This document shows positions 38,263 to 47,008 of a stretch of DNA of 64,000 bases, piece by piece; the first letter of the stretch is position 1; every line of letters begins with the position of its first letter. The stretch comes from Neolewinella antarctica. GTDB taxonomy: Bacteria > Bacteroidota > Bacteroidia > Chitinophagales > Saprospiraceae. Both the position numbers and the translations under genes were made by a program. Location: the NCBI RefSeq assembly GCF_011927835.1, contig NZ_JAATJH010000007.1:1-64000 (forward strand). The letters are read 5' to 3'. Below the pieces are notes generated by a model. It ran no database searches, was not told where the DNA came from, and worked only from the letters and a program-made list of their open reading frames with translations.

Positions 38263-38264
38263 AT

Positions 38265-38302
38265 AAAAAAGCCCCCGACCAGCGTGACTGATCGGGGGCT
38301 TT
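38265..38302 (-). terminator. Rho-independent terminator of the outer-membrane protein gene
   Basis: GCCCCCGA and TCGGGGGC pair, with a T-run on the minus strand (A6 at 38265-38270). It lies 22 bases past the stop codon and abuts a core repeat. Confidence 0.88.
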
Positions 38303-38323
38303 GCAAGCATACGGAGCGTCAAA

Positions 38324-39097
38324 TTAGAACATCACGCCGAGCGTAATGACGAAAGAGTTGACCTTTCCGCGGCTATCGTCTTCCTGCGCACCACGGCCCG
38401 GCCGGGTAACGGAGGTGTCGTTGTCCGTCGTCACGTCCGCAAAGCCGGATTGGTAAGCGATGCCCGCGATGAGGCCCGTGCTTTCGGAAATGGCGTATTC
38501 GACGCCACCGCCGATGCTCCAGCTTAAGTTGATGGCGTTGACTTCGCTGGAAATATTGAAGCGTTCGTCCTCACTCAGGCCGGCGTAACCGCCGATTTCG
38601 CCGCGGGATTGGGTGAGGATACCTAGGTGCAACGCGGGGCGCACGTAGTAACTGAGGTAGCCGAAATCGCGCGTCCGCAGCGTGAGGCCGAGGGGGATTT
38701 CGAGGTACTGGAGGCTGTATTTGTAAGCCGATCCACTGGTCGTGTCGCGCGGGGTGGTGGCGGGCAGTACCTCGTTGAGGGGCTCCTGCCAGATGTCTAC
38801 GCGGGAGAATTCGTCGTCGTAACGTAGCGTCCCGCCGGCGTTGAAGTGAAATCCGATGCCGGAGTGAATGCTGTACTGATCGGCAATGTAGTACTCTCCG
38901 ATCAGGCCCAACTTGAGGCCGAGGTTAGTACCGTCGCCGTTGATGAGGTTATTATTGGAGCTCATGCTACTGAACGTGGGGCTGAGCTGGACGCCAAACT
39001 TAATGTCACCGTTCAACTGGGCGGAAAGCGTTCCGAGGCCAAAAAAGAGGACGAGAGTAGCGAGCAGGGCGCGGGGCGCGGTAAAATTTGTGTGCAT
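38324..39097 (-). CDS. Outer membrane beta-barrel protein (PorT/OmpA-barrel-like)
   Basis: A 257-residue exported protein. The start at 39097 gives a signal peptide ending in LSAQ, common in this phylum. The mature chain alternates in beta-strand style (FGVQLSPTFSSMSSNNNLING, YLEIPLGLTLRT, SIGGGVEYAISESTGLIAGI) and ends in a strand with terminal Phe (VITLGVMF), as expected for a barrel inserted by BAM. No ligand can be named. Confidence 0.85.
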   Translation of the reverse strand: MHTNFTAPRALLATLVLFFGLGTLSAQLNGDIKFGVQLSPTFSSMSSNNNLINGDGTNLGLKLGLIGEYYIADQYSIHSGIGFHFNAGGTLRYDDEFSRVDIWQEPLNEVLPATTPRDTTSGSAYKYSLQYLEIPLGLTLRTRDFGYLSYYVRPALHLGILTQSRGEIGGYAGLSEDERFNISSEVNAINLSWSIGGGVEYAISESTGLIAGIAYQSGFADVTTDNDTSVTRPGRGAQEDDSRGKVNSFVITLGVMF

Positions 39098-39238
39098 AAG
39101 TAACGTTATTTTGTGGCGTTTTTGGCCGCCCACCAAGAATTAAGGGGTAACGAGACGAACCGAGTGCGGTCAGGTCATCGTTAATTAGGTTTCGTATTAA
39201 ACAGCCCCGCCGCCGCCGTGTTTGCTAGCCCAACGCCC

Positions 39239-40285
39239 ATGATGAATAATTTAACGGTCTTTTCTCTACTAATCACCCTTGTTTGCCTGACCGCTTGCGT
39301 ACCGGATGAACCCCCGCCGCCGGACGTCAGTGCCATCAACGCCCCCCTCGCGCTGGTTCGTTTCGACCGGGCCATGTTTAACATCGACACCACCGACGTA
39401 GCGAATGAACTCGACCGGCTGGAACGCGATTACGGTGAATTCGCTAAGCTCTACTTGCGGCACGTCGCCCCGATTCGCCGCGGTGATTTCGGCCCGGAAG
39501 AGCAGCTTGAGATTGCCAAAGCTTTTCTCCGTCACGAACCTTTACGCCGGCTCGATTCCATCGTCCAGAAGCGCTTCGACGACGACGCCATGGAAGCGCA
39601 ACGACGGGAACTACAGCAAGCACTGAAGTACTACCACTACTACCTTCCGGACGCCCCGCTGCCGGATACGCTGACGGCGTTTCTGTACGAATTTGGCTAC
39701 GCCGCGCTGATTTATGGCGATACGGACTTAGGTGTGGGGCTGGATTTCTTTCTCGGGCCTGAGTTCGACTATTCGCAAGTTAACACGCAGGAAGCGGTTT
39801 TTTCCCAGTACCTGGCCCGTACCTACCGGCCGGAGTACATGACCCGTAAACTGCTGCAAATCCTCATTGAAGACCACCTGCCCCGCCCCCGCTCCGGGCG
39901 CCTGCTCGACTACATCGTCTACGAAGGCAAAAAGCTTTTTCTCCTCGACCGCATTCTTCCCGAAGTAGCCGACGAGATCATCTACGAAGTGACCGCAGAC
40001 CAAATGGACTGGCTACGCGACAACGAAATCCCGATCTACGCCCACCTGCAAACGGAAGACCAGCTCTACTCTACCTCCACCGACCTGATCCGTAAACTCA
40101 CCCAACCCGCCCCGACCACCCAGGGGATGCCCGCTGCAAGCCCCGGCCGCGCGGTAAACTATCTCGGCAAACGGATCGTCGACGCCTACGTCACCGCCAA
40201 CCCGAACGTTACCATGACGGAACTGATGCGGCTGGAGGACGGGCAGGTTATTTTGGCGGGGGCTCGGTTTAAACCGCGGGGGTGA
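39239..40285 (+). CDS. gldB: Gliding motility lipoprotein GldB family
   Basis: A 348-residue protein. The ATG at 39239 gives a lipoprotein signal ending in LTAC. The family pattern is clear: LVRFDRAMFNIDTTDVANELDRLERDYGEFAKLYL near the N-terminus, the central FLGPEFDYSQVNTQEAVFSQYLARTYRPEYM, and the C-terminal SPGRAVNYLGKRIVDAYV. GldB is needed for gliding in Flavobacterium, but its homologues also occur in non-gliders, so motility is not proven. It stands alone, far from gldD and gldE. Confidence 0.88.
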   Translation: MMNNLTVFSLLITLVCLTACVPDEPPPPDVSAINAPLALVRFDRAMFNIDTTDVANELDRLERDYGEFAKLYLRHVAPIRRGDFGPEEQLEIAKAFLRHEPLRRLDSIVQKRFDDDAMEAQRRELQQALKYYHYYLPDAPLPDTLTAFLYEFGYAALIYGDTDLGVGLDFFLGPEFDYSQVNTQEAVFSQYLARTYRPEYMTRKLLQILIEDHLPRPRSGRLLDYIVYEGKKLFLLDRILPEVADEIIYEVTADQMDWLRDNEIPIYAHLQTEDQLYSTSTDLIRKLTQPAPTTQGMPAASPGRAVNYLGKRIVDAYVTANPNVTMTELMRLEDGQVILAGARFKPRG

Positions 40286-40331
40286 GGGGCAACCCGGCTG
40301 CCGAGCGGCACTTAACTTAGGTAATCAAAAT

Positions 40332-40757
40332 CTACACCTTCCCCATCAACTCCAAAATAGGCCCACTCAAATACCCACGCCGTCCTTCCTTTGTGCGCCA
40401 GTACCGTACGCTGTCCCGCAAGTGCTCAAACATCATCACGTAAACTCCTTCAACGGTAGTAATTGATTGGACCCCTGACCAAATGCGACCGTCGGTCAAG
40501 TGATCTAGCTCTCCGTCAGCGTCCATCATTTCGAGTATGAGGATTAAGTCGGCGATCAAATCCTTACGTCGCTGAATCGCAGCGTGTGGTTCCGGCGCTT
40601 CCTTATCCGTCTGCTTAATAGTAAAGAATGCGTGGAAAGCATCATAAACGTACTCTACGTCTCTGTCGATCCAGCCCGGTGTTCGGTGGTCGAAACCGCC
40701 AACTACTCTTTCAATGATTATTATTACGGGAAGGAGCCAATCGTTGGGCTGTTTCAT
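40332..40757 (-). CDS. Hypothetical protein
   Basis: A 141-residue protein, start MKQPNDWLLPVIIIIERVVGG. It has a helical, acidic character (DLIADLILILEMMDADGEL). No motif or family is recognised and no signal peptide is convincing. It is AT-richer than its neighbours. It lies divergently from the oxygenase gene downstream and converges with gldB, with 46 bases between the two stops. Coding status rests on length and codon pattern only. Confidence 0.5.
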   Translation of the reverse strand: MKQPNDWLLPVIIIIERVVGGFDHRTPGWIDRDVEYVYDAFHAFFTIKQTDKEAPEPHAAIQRRKDLIADLILILEMMDADGELDHLTDGRIWSGVQSITTVEGVYVMMFEHLRDSVRYWRTKEGRRGYLSGPILELMGKV

Positions 40758-40936
40758 GTCGTAAAGATTTGACGGCTACGGAGTCATTCAAGTTTCCGAT
40801 AAAGATAGAAATAGCAAGGATCATTCCTTCAAGTTTACGGCTCGCGCTAGTCTACCCATCGCAAATTACAGTAGAATCGATAGCACCCAACCAAACCCAA
40901 AAATCCATACCTTACACTAACCAAAATTCAACCCTC

Positions 40937-41893
40937 ATGTCCAACATCCTAACCACCACCAGAGCCATCCCCCTCGTCAACCTGGCTGACTACGAGCACG
41001 GTAGCGATGCCGTTCGCCAGGCCTTCGTCGACCAACTAGCCGATGCCTTTCGCGGGATTGGCTTCGTCGGTGTCACCGGCCACGGCATTCCGAAGCAGCT
41101 CATCGACGATTTTTACGTCGCCGCCAAGAAGTTTTTTGCGATGGATACGGACGGTAAGGGCAAATACGAGATCCCCGGCGCAGCCGGCCAGCGGGGCTAC
41201 ACGGCCTTCGGTAAGGAAAAAGCCAAGCAGAGCCAGGTCGCCGACCTTAAGGAGTTTTTCCAAATCGGTCAAGAAACCATCAACATGACCACCGAGCAGC
41301 GGAACCCGGACGTGGCCGAGGTCCCCGAATTCATGACGCTCGGACGTGAACTGTACCGCCAGTTCGAGGTGAAAGGAAACGTCCTCCTCGAAGCCATCGC
41401 CAGCTACCTGGAACTACCCGCCAACTACTTTTCTACGTACACTAAGGACGGCATTTCCATCCTCCGTGCCATTCACTACCCACCAATTTCCAGCGAGCCG
41501 GCCAGCGCCATTCGCGCCGAGCAGCACGAGGACATCAATCTGATTACCCTGCTCGTCGGGGCCAGCGCGGGAGGTCTCGAGCTCCTCAACGCCAATGGTG
41601 AGTGGCAGGAAGTCGTCCCGGAAAACGACGAGATCGTCATCAACGTTGGGGACATGCTCCAGCGCCTGACCAACAATCACCTCAAATCCACCACCCACCG
41701 CGTCGTCAATCCCCCCCGTGCGGAATGGCATAAACCACGCCTCAGCATCCCGTTTTTCCTCCACCCGCGCCCGGAAATGTCGCTCGACGTGCTCGCTAGC
41801 TGCGTTACGGCGGATAACCCCCGGCACTATGAAGCCATTACGGCCGGCGGTTACCTCGATCAGCGCCTGCGGGAGATTGGGCTAAAAAAATAG
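40937..41893 (+). CDS. 2-oxoglutarate/Fe(II) oxygenase, isopenicillin N synthase-like
   Basis: A 318-residue non-haem iron enzyme. The ATG at 40937 is chosen; 56 upstream codons look like leader. The iron ligands are in EQHEDINLITLL (H-x-D) and STTHRVVNP (second His); the co-substrate Arg is in RLSIPFFLHP (RxS). The N-terminal half is the DIOX_N fold (FRGIGFVGVTGHG). The family includes ethylene-forming and gibberellin-type oxidases and many bacterial enzymes with unknown substrates. An inverted repeat follows at once. Confidence 0.92.
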   Translation: MSNILTTTRAIPLVNLADYEHGSDAVRQAFVDQLADAFRGIGFVGVTGHGIPKQLIDDFYVAAKKFFAMDTDGKGKYEIPGAAGQRGYTAFGKEKAKQSQVADLKEFFQIGQETINMTTEQRNPDVAEVPEFMTLGRELYRQFEVKGNVLLEAIASYLELPANYFSTYTKDGISILRAIHYPPISSEPASAIRAEQHEDINLITLLVGASAGGLELLNANGEWQEVVPENDEIVINVGDMLQRLTNNHLKSTTHRVVNPPRAEWHKPRLSIPFFLHPRPEMSLDVLASCVTADNPRHYEAITAGGYLDQRLREIGLKK

Positions 41894-41952
41894 TCTGTGG
41901 TCTAAAGTCTATGGTCTAGCAGCGTCAAGACCATAGACTCTAGACCACAGAC
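41893..41952. repeat. Inverted repeat (GTCTGTGGTCT...AGACCACAGAC)
   Basis: The arms GTCTGTGGTCTAAAGTCTAT and its near-perfect complement enclose a short loop. It starts within the TAG stop codon of the oxygenase gene. It lacks a T-run, so it is better seen as a dispersed palindrome than a terminator. Confidence 0.75.
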
Positions 41953-42008
41953 CGAAATACCTGACGACTAAAAGACTCGGAATGAAACAGATTTCCTCCG
42001 GTAGACGT

Positions 42009-42016
42009 TATTTTTG
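42009..42016 (+). promoter_or_regulatory. TAnnTTTG box upstream of tatA
   Basis: TATTTTTG fits the Bacteroidota -7 consensus. The start point would lie about 50 bases before the tatA ATG. No TTG was found at the right -33 distance. Confidence 0.45.
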
Positions 42017-42073
42017 TTCCCTGAGTCCGAACTCGACCCCCGGCTGCTTCGGCGGCTACTAAATACGAACCGT

Positions 42074-42358
42074 ATGAACACGCTACTTTTCCTCAACGCG
42101 ATTGGCCCGGAGATGATTCTGATCTTCTTCGCTATCCTACTCCTTTTCGGTGGTAAGAAAATTCCTGAGTTGATGCGCGGCATCGGCAAGGGCATCCGTG
42201 AATTTAACACCGCCAAGGGGTCCCTCGAAAAGGAACTCAAGGACGGCATGACCGAGCAGGAACAGCGCGAGCGCGACGCCCGGGAACTCACCGAGCTCCG
42301 TGAGCGTGAACTGCTGCGTAAGCGGGAGGAGTCGTTCATTACGCGCGACGAGAAGTAA
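42074..42358 (+). CDS. tatA: Sec-independent protein translocase subunit TatA/E
   Basis: A 94-residue protein. One membrane helix ([21 protein letters not shown]) is followed by the amphipathic helix [21 protein letters not shown] and a charged tail. The [20 protein letters not shown] signature defines TatA/TatE. It forms the pore of the twin-arginine exporter, which moves folded proteins such as cofactor enzymes. tatC is not in the window. The ATG at 42074 is used; 20 upstream codons are not conserved. Confidence 0.92.
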   Translation: MNTLLFLNAIGPEMILIFFAILLLFGGKKIPELMRGIGKGIREFNTAKGSLEKELKDGMTEQEQRERDARELTELRERELLRKREESFITRDEK

Positions 42359-42384
42359 GCATCGTAGCCGCGTTTTTTTTGTTG

Positions 42385-42400
42385 CGCGGTCGCGGGTGCT
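42385..42400 (+). repeat. GC-rich dispersed core repeat, short form
   Basis: GCGCGGTCGCGGGTGC, a perfect copy 27 bases after the tatA stop and before the terminator. Confidence 0.75.
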
Positions 42401-42450
42401 GTGTTTTTCTAGAAAATAAGTCTTCCTCTTTATTGCCGTACAAATAAAGA

Positions 42451-42485
42451 AGCCCCGTAAACCAATGTGTTTACGGGGCTTTTTA
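42451..42485 (+). terminator. Rho-independent terminator after tatA
   Basis: AGCCCCGTAAAC and GTTTACGGGGCT form a perfect 12-bp stem followed by T6. It also lies 25 bases past the stop of the opposing DUF937 gene and could weakly serve it. Confidence 0.92.
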
Positions 42486-42510
42486 CGTATGGGGCCAGTG
42501 GGCAAAACCA

Positions 42511-43428
42511 CTAGCGGTTAAAATAACCGCCCATCATTTTGGTGCCCATGCCGAGGATGTCGTCCATGATCTGTCCGTCACCGTCGCGGTCCAGGATCGA
42601 TCCGGCAAGGCCGAGGTCCGGTGCATTCTGGCGGGGGTTGGCTTGGCTGCGGGTGACCATGTCGGTCAGTGCGCCGCCGAGGCCACCGGCATCGGTGTTG
42701 GTTTGCCGTTTGGCTTTACCCATCATGCCGAGGAGGATGGGGGCGAGGGTGGCCATGAGGGGAAGCACTTTACTCAGGCTAAGGCCACTGTTCTCGCTGA
42801 TCTCGCGGGCCGTTTCTTCTTTCCGGCCACCGAGCACGTGGTCGAGAATGCCACCACCGTTCATCGTTTTGCGGAATTGTGGGGGTATCTGCTCGGACGT
42901 TCCGGCCTGCCGGCCACCAAGCAACCCACCGAGTAGATCACCCATGCCGCCGCCGTCGCTACCCTGCGTTTGGCGCATCATGCCACCGAGCAGGCCGCCT
43001 AGTCCGCCACCGCCCTGGGGCTGCCGTGCTTTGCCGCCGCCGGTCAGGCCACCGAGGATGCTGCCGAGTAGACCGCCGCCGCTGCCACCACTGCTGCTCT
43101 GGCCGGTAGTCATTGCGTTAACGAGGTCCATGAGGCCACCGCCGGTGGGCATGCCCTGCCCGGGCGCCTGGCGACCCTGCTGCATCATGCCGCCGATCAT
43201 GTCGAGAATGCTGCCGTCGTGGTCGCGATCGAGCGCGCCGGCGAGGGAGTTGGCCCCGTCGGGTGTGGAGGCATTACGGGCCATGGCACCCATCATGGCG
43301 CTGATCGTAGCGCTGGTAGCTTTGGTTGTTTGGACTTTGTCGGCACCCGTCTGTTGGGAAAGCACGTCGATGAGTCCGCCGTCAATTTGCGTGCGGAGTT
43401 GCTGTTGGAGTAATTGTGAAAAGTCCAT
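42511..43428 (-). CDS. DUF937 protein with two EF-hand-like loops
   Basis: A 305-residue protein, from the ATG at 43428 (39 upstream codons rejected). The N-terminus MDFSQLLQQQLRTQIDGGLIDVLSQQTGADKVQT is typical of DUF937. DRDHDGSILDMIGG and DRDGDGQIMDDILG read like EF-hand loops (DxDxDG). Between them is a Gly/Gln/Met-rich region (GGLLGSILGGL, GGLGGLLGGMMRQ) that looks flexible. The family's function is unknown. A single gene facing tatA. Confidence 0.82.
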   Translation of the reverse strand: MDFSQLLQQQLRTQIDGGLIDVLSQQTGADKVQTTKATSATISAMMGAMARNASTPDGANSLAGALDRDHDGSILDMIGGMMQQGRQAPGQGMPTGGGLMDLVNAMTTGQSSSGGSGGGLLGSILGGLTGGGKARQPQGGGGLGGLLGGMMRQTQGSDGGGMGDLLGGLLGGRQAGTSEQIPPQFRKTMNGGGILDHVLGGRKEETAREISENSGLSLSKVLPLMATLAPILLGMMGKAKRQTNTDAGGLGGALTDMVTRSQANPRQNAPDLGLAGSILDRDGDGQIMDDILGMGTKMMGGYFNR

Positions 43429-43593
43429 GATCGGTTGTTTAAGATGAAAGATTGGTGATGGTAAATCGGGGGCAACGCTACGAAGGCTACTGAGCGACGT
43501 ATTAGGGTCGATGAGTAAATCGGTCGTTAGGGTAACCGGCCCCACTAACCAATTATAACTGACAAAACACCCTACCTGTTTACCTTCACGCCC

Positions 43594-44205
43594 ATGCTAC
43601 TACCCTTTCACGAACCGGGGCGACTGGAAGCCGGCTGCGACGAGGCTGGCCGCGGCTGCCTGGCCGGGCCCGTGTTTGCCGCCGCCGTCGTGCTGCCCCC
43701 CGGCTTCAACGACCCCGAACTAAACGACAGCAAGCAACTGAAAGCGGGCGAGCGGGATGTTTTGCGCGCGCGGATTGAAACGGAGGCGTTATGTTGGGCC
43801 GTGGCAAGCTATTCTGTGGAGGAAATCGACCGACATAATATCTTTCAAAGCAGTTACCGGGCGATGCACCGTGCGGTCGACCAACTTGCCGAAGTACCTG
43901 ACTTTTTGCTGATTGACGGCAAGTTTTTTATTCCCTACGGTGAAATGCCCTACCTGTGCGTCATCAAGGGGGATGGTAAGTACCAGAGTATCGCCGCGGC
44001 GGGCATTTTGGCAAAGACGCACCGGGATGAATACATGCAGGGCCTGCACCGGGAATACCCTCAATTTTCCTGGAATACGAATGCCGGTTACCCAACGAAG
44101 GCTCACCGTAGTGCAATCGAGACGCACGGGGCTACGGTGCACCACCGGAAGAGCTTTCGGCTGTTGGCGGAGGGGCGGCCGCATTCTTTGTTTGGGGAGG
44201 GGTAG
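43594..44205 (+). CDS. rnhB: Ribonuclease HII
   Basis: Removes ribonucleotides from DNA and RNA primers. It has 203 residues, as expected. The active-site carboxylates are in GCDEAGRGCLAGPV (Asp, Glu), FLLIDGKFF (Asp) and ILAKTHRDEYM (Asp). It diverges from the DUF937 gene, about 165 bases away, and is followed seven bases later by a palindromic repeat that probably forms the 3' end of its mRNA. Confidence 0.95.
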   Translation: MLLPFHEPGRLEAGCDEAGRGCLAGPVFAAAVVLPPGFNDPELNDSKQLKAGERDVLRARIETEALCWAVASYSVEEIDRHNIFQSSYRAMHRAVDQLAEVPDFLLIDGKFFIPYGEMPYLCVIKGDGKYQSIAAAGILAKTHRDEYMQGLHREYPQFSWNTNAGYPTKAHRSAIETHGATVHHRKSFRLLAEGRPHSLFGEG

Positions 44206-44211
44206 TAAGTT

Positions 44212-44375
44212 AAGGTTGAGGGCATCCTGCCCGAACGTAGCGGCGGTAGCTGCGTCAGTATCGCTATCCGTCCGTTCGGACTACAAGTCCTCAACCTCAG
44301 GAAACGCTGCCGCACATCCGTTCGGGCAGGATGCCCTCAACCTTTAAGAGAGCTACTACACGTCCGTTCGGGATA
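44212..44375. repeat. Palindromic dispersed repeat, copy 2 of 3, with extra arm
   Basis: The outer arms GGTTGAGGGCATCCTGCCCG (from 44214) and its complement (ending 44344) match copy 1. A third, diverged right arm (CGTTCGGACTACAAGTCCTC) lies at 44273-44297, and a partial CGTCCGTTCGGG at 44360. It looks like a nested or duplicated insertion. Confidence 0.8.
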
Positions 44376-44414
44376 CACCGTTGAAGATATTAGCGAATCT
44401 CACCCTTCAACCCT

Positions 44415-44466
44415 GCACCCGCGACCGCGACACATTTGTTAGTCTCGCACTTAGTCGGGGCGCCCT
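44415..44466 (-). repeat. GC-rich dispersed repeat, variant long form
   Basis: GCACCCGCGACCGCG, then about 20 bases, then CTCGCACTTAGTCGGGGCGCCC. Core and palindromic module are both present, but the module follows the core instead of splitting it. Confidence 0.65.
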
Positions 44467-44481
44467 AATTTGCGGTAAGCG

Positions 44482-45651
44482 CTACCGCGGAATCTCAATC
44501 CCCCGCACAATCTCTTCAATCACGTCCTTACTCCCAAAACCCTCCATCTCCCGCTCGGGCGTCAGGATAATCCGGTGGTTGAGGACGGGGTAGGCGACCT
44601 GCTGAATATCATCCGGCGTAACGAAATCACGACCGGACAGCGCGGCAACGGCCTTCGCCAAACGCAGGATGCCGAGGGAGGCGCGGGGGCTGGCGCCGAG
44701 GTAAAGGTCTGGATGCGTGCGGGTGCGGTGGACGAGGGCGGCAATGTAATCGAGTAACTCGTCGCGGATGAAGATTTTCTCCACGAGCGCGCTGAACTTG
44801 GCGACTAATTGCTTGGTGAATACCGCCTTCACGTTCTTCTGCTGCGTTTGTTTGAAGTCGCTGCGGAAGCGGTAGAGAATTTGCTTTTCCTCCTCCTGGC
44901 TGGGGTAGTCGATGATGATCCGTACGAGGAAACGGTCGAGCTGGGCCTCCGGTAAGCGGTAGGTACCTTCCTGCTCGATGGGGTTCTGGGTGGCGATGAC
45001 GAAGAAGGGAGATTCCATTTCGTAGGTGTGCCCGTCGACCGTGATCTGCTGTTCGGACATCACTTCGAAAAGCGCCGCCTGCGTCTTGGCGGGCGCCCGG
45101 TTAATTTCGTCGATCAGCACGATGTTACTGAACACCGGCCCCTTCGTGAACTCGAATTCAGATTTGCCCATGTTGAAGATCGTCGTGCCCGTCACGTCGC
45201 TCGGCATCAGGTCGGGCGTAAACTGGATGCGGCTGTAGTCGGCCGCGATTGTCTTAGATAGCAGGCGGGCGGTGAGTGTTTTGGCAATGCCGGGAACGCC
45301 CTCCACCAGCACGTGACCACCGGCGAGCAGGGAGGCGATGAGGAGATCAATAAATTCTCGTTGTCCCACGACTAGTTTGCCAATCTCCCCGCGCACGTTA
45401 TCCGCCGCCACCCGTAATTCTTCCAGTTCAATACGGTCCTGCGGGGCGAAGCCGGGGTTGGTGGAAGCGGTAAGCTTTCCCTCCGCGTCCGGGAAAGTTT
45501 CGCTTGCCCGGGGGGAATGTTCTGGAGTGTTCGGGCCGGGTTGCGCGGTCGCGGGTGCGGGGGGATTGGTGGACGGCCGGGCGGTTGCGTCAGCACTTTT
45601 GGGCGCGTAGGGGTTGCTTTCTTCCTGGTTTTCGTGGTCGTTTTCTAACAT
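44482..45651 (-). CDS. MoxR family AAA+ ATPase
   Basis: A 389-residue chaperone-like ATPase, thought to mature or activate partner proteins. Walker A is GVPGIAKT, Walker B is IVLIDEINRAPAKTQ, and sensor 1 is ATQNPIEQEGTYRLPEAQLDRF. The first 70 residues are low-complexity Pro/Ser/Asn; part (PPAPATAQPG) is encoded by a core repeat at 45543-45558. It heads no further genes downstream but follows the DUF4350 and DUF4129-like genes with 4-base and overlapping junctions, so it is the last gene of a three-gene operon. Confidence 0.93.
   Translation of the reverse strand: MLENDHENQEESNPYAPKSADATARPSTNPPAPATAQPGPNTPEHSPRASETFPDAEGKLTASTNPGFAPQDRIELEELRVAADNVRGEIGKLVVGQREFIDLLIASLLAGGHVLVEGVPGIAKTLTARLLSKTIAADYSRIQFTPDLMPSDVTGTTIFNMGKSEFEFTKGPVFSNIVLIDEINRAPAKTQAALFEVMSEQQITVDGHTYEMESPFFVIATQNPIEQEGTYRLPEAQLDRFLVRIIIDYPSQEEEKQILYRFRSDFKQTQQKNVKAVFTKQLVAKFSALVEKIFIRDELLDYIAALVHRTRTHPDLYLGASPRASLGILRLAKAVAALSGRDFVTPDDIQQVAYPVLNHRIILTPEREMEGFGSKDVIEEIVRGIEIPR
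45543..45558 (+). repeat. GC-rich dispersed core repeat in the MoxR N-terminus
   Basis: GCGCGGTCGCGGGTGC, a perfect copy in frame with the gene on the other strand; it encodes APATAQ in a non-conserved linker. Confidence 0.75.
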
Positions 45652-45655
45652 TTGC

Positions 45656-47008
45656 TTACGGGGTGTTTGCTTTTGCTCCTAGTTTTTTCCGTCGTTGACT
45701 TGAGGTAGTGGCCTTGAGTTGAAAAAGGGGTTCGATGGCGCGGTGGAAACGGATGAGGGCCGTTTCGTCGATGCTGTTTTTTTCGTGAATGATCTTTATT
45801 TCGATGTCCGCCCGGCGAATCACCGCGGGGGAAGCGCCGGTCAGCTCGGCAAAGTTGGCGGGCAAGGGCTCCGAGGGCTGCCAGCGAATACCGTAGCCGT
45901 CCTGAAGGAAAAAGCGCAGGCTGCGCAGTTCCTGCCGGGCGAGGGCGGCGTGGTTTCCCTTCTGGTAAACGAGCCGGCTCAGGGTATCGATAAACCGCTT
46001 ACTCGAATTTTCTCGCTGGTTGATGATGGGAATGATGCGCTGGCGGCGTTTCCCCCGGAAAAATACGTAGAGCAGAACGGCTACCACAATCAGGTACCAA
46101 GCCAGGGCGAGCGCGGGCTGGTTCTGCACGTAGCTGAGGGTTTCGTTGCCGCTCAGCAGGTTCCGCCCCCGAAAGTTTCGCGGTTGGTTTGCCTGGTTCT
46201 TGGCCTGCCGTCGCTGGCGAGCGATGGCGGGGGCGATCCGGGAGGCCTCGTCCCAGTAAATCGGCCCCTCGTCGAGTGCTACGGCCAGGGCGGCTTCCGC
46301 GTACCGGTGGGAAGTGGAGTCGACCAGGTAGTAGTTGGTGAAAAACTTCGGTTGGGTGTTGAAGTAGAAGTAGCCCGCCCCCCAGTTGAGGCGGACGTAG
46401 GCAATGTGGTTCGTATCCAAGGTGCCGATGGATTCGTTGTCGATTTCGGGGTCGCACAGCAGGTGTTCTTCTACGTAGTTGAAACTGGTCTTGCGTGGCT
46501 TATGCTTGTAGATGTTAACCATCTCGAACGTGTCCGTAACGCCGGTGAGGGTAAGGCTTACGGTATCCCGGTAGCGGGGTCTGCCTTTTTCGTCGTCCAG
46601 GTATTTGGAAGAGTAATTGATGCCGTAGTCGTATTCGTAATAACAATCCGACCCGTAGAGCATCTCGGCGAGTTCGTTCGGTAGCTCGTCGGCGGCGATG
46701 AAGGCGTTGTTGCCGCGTTCCACGAAGTCGAGGAGGTGGGTGATGTCCCGCTCGTTGTAGTAGGCGTAGTTGCCGACAAATACGTAGCTGCCTTTTTCCG
46801 CTTCCGTCAGCGCGGGCAGGCTATCCTGGAGCATGGTCATCTCTCCCGGCCGCGCGTCCAGAAGTTCGTGCAGCACGTACAGGTCGAAAGGATTTTCGTC
46901 GTCGTATGCGTAATTCTCGTTCCAATCCAGCCCACAACCGGAAACGGTGAGCATGAGCAGTGCGAGCAATGCCAAAAACCTCCGTCCGCTGGTCGCTGGT
47001 TTACGCAT
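45656..47008 (-). CDS. DUF4350 family lipoprotein
   Basis: A 450-residue protein. The N-terminus has a lipoprotein-type signal (LLMLTVSGC, Cys 26). The DUF4350 domain follows (NPFDLYVLHELLDARPGEMTML...ADELPNEL). A membrane helix near 305-325 (PALALAWYLIVVAVLLYVFF) and a cytoplasmic tail end the chain. Such proteins sit next to MoxR ATPases in many phyla and are probable clients or partners. It overlaps the upstream gene by 8 bases and ends 4 bases before the MoxR start. Confidence 0.88.
   Translation of the reverse strand: MRKPATSGRRFLALLALLMLTVSGCGLDWNENYAYDDENPFDLYVLHELLDARPGEMTMLQDSLPALTEAEKGSYVFVGNYAYYNERDITHLLDFVERGNNAFIAADELPNELAEMLYGSDCYYEYDYGINYSSKYLDDEKGRPRYRDTVSLTLTGVTDTFEMVNIYKHKPRKTSFNYVEEHLLCDPEIDNESIGTLDTNHIAYVRLNWGAGYFYFNTQPKFFTNYYLVDSTSHRYAEAALAVALDEGPIYWDEASRIAPAIARQRRQAKNQANQPRNFRGRNLLSGNETLSYVQNQPALALAWYLIVVAVLLYVFFRGKRRQRIIPIINQRENSSKRFIDTLSRLVYQKGNHAALARQELRSLRFFLQDGYGIRWQPSEPLPANFAELTGASPAVIRRADIEIKIIHEKNSIDETALIRFHRAIEPLFQLKATTSSQRRKKLGAKANTP

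Noticed and set aside
42539-43447. 302-codon open frame antisense to the DUF937 gene
   Set aside because: Rich in Pro/Arg/Ser without any motif. It mirrors the Gly-rich codons of the real gene, which has a recognised family N-terminus.
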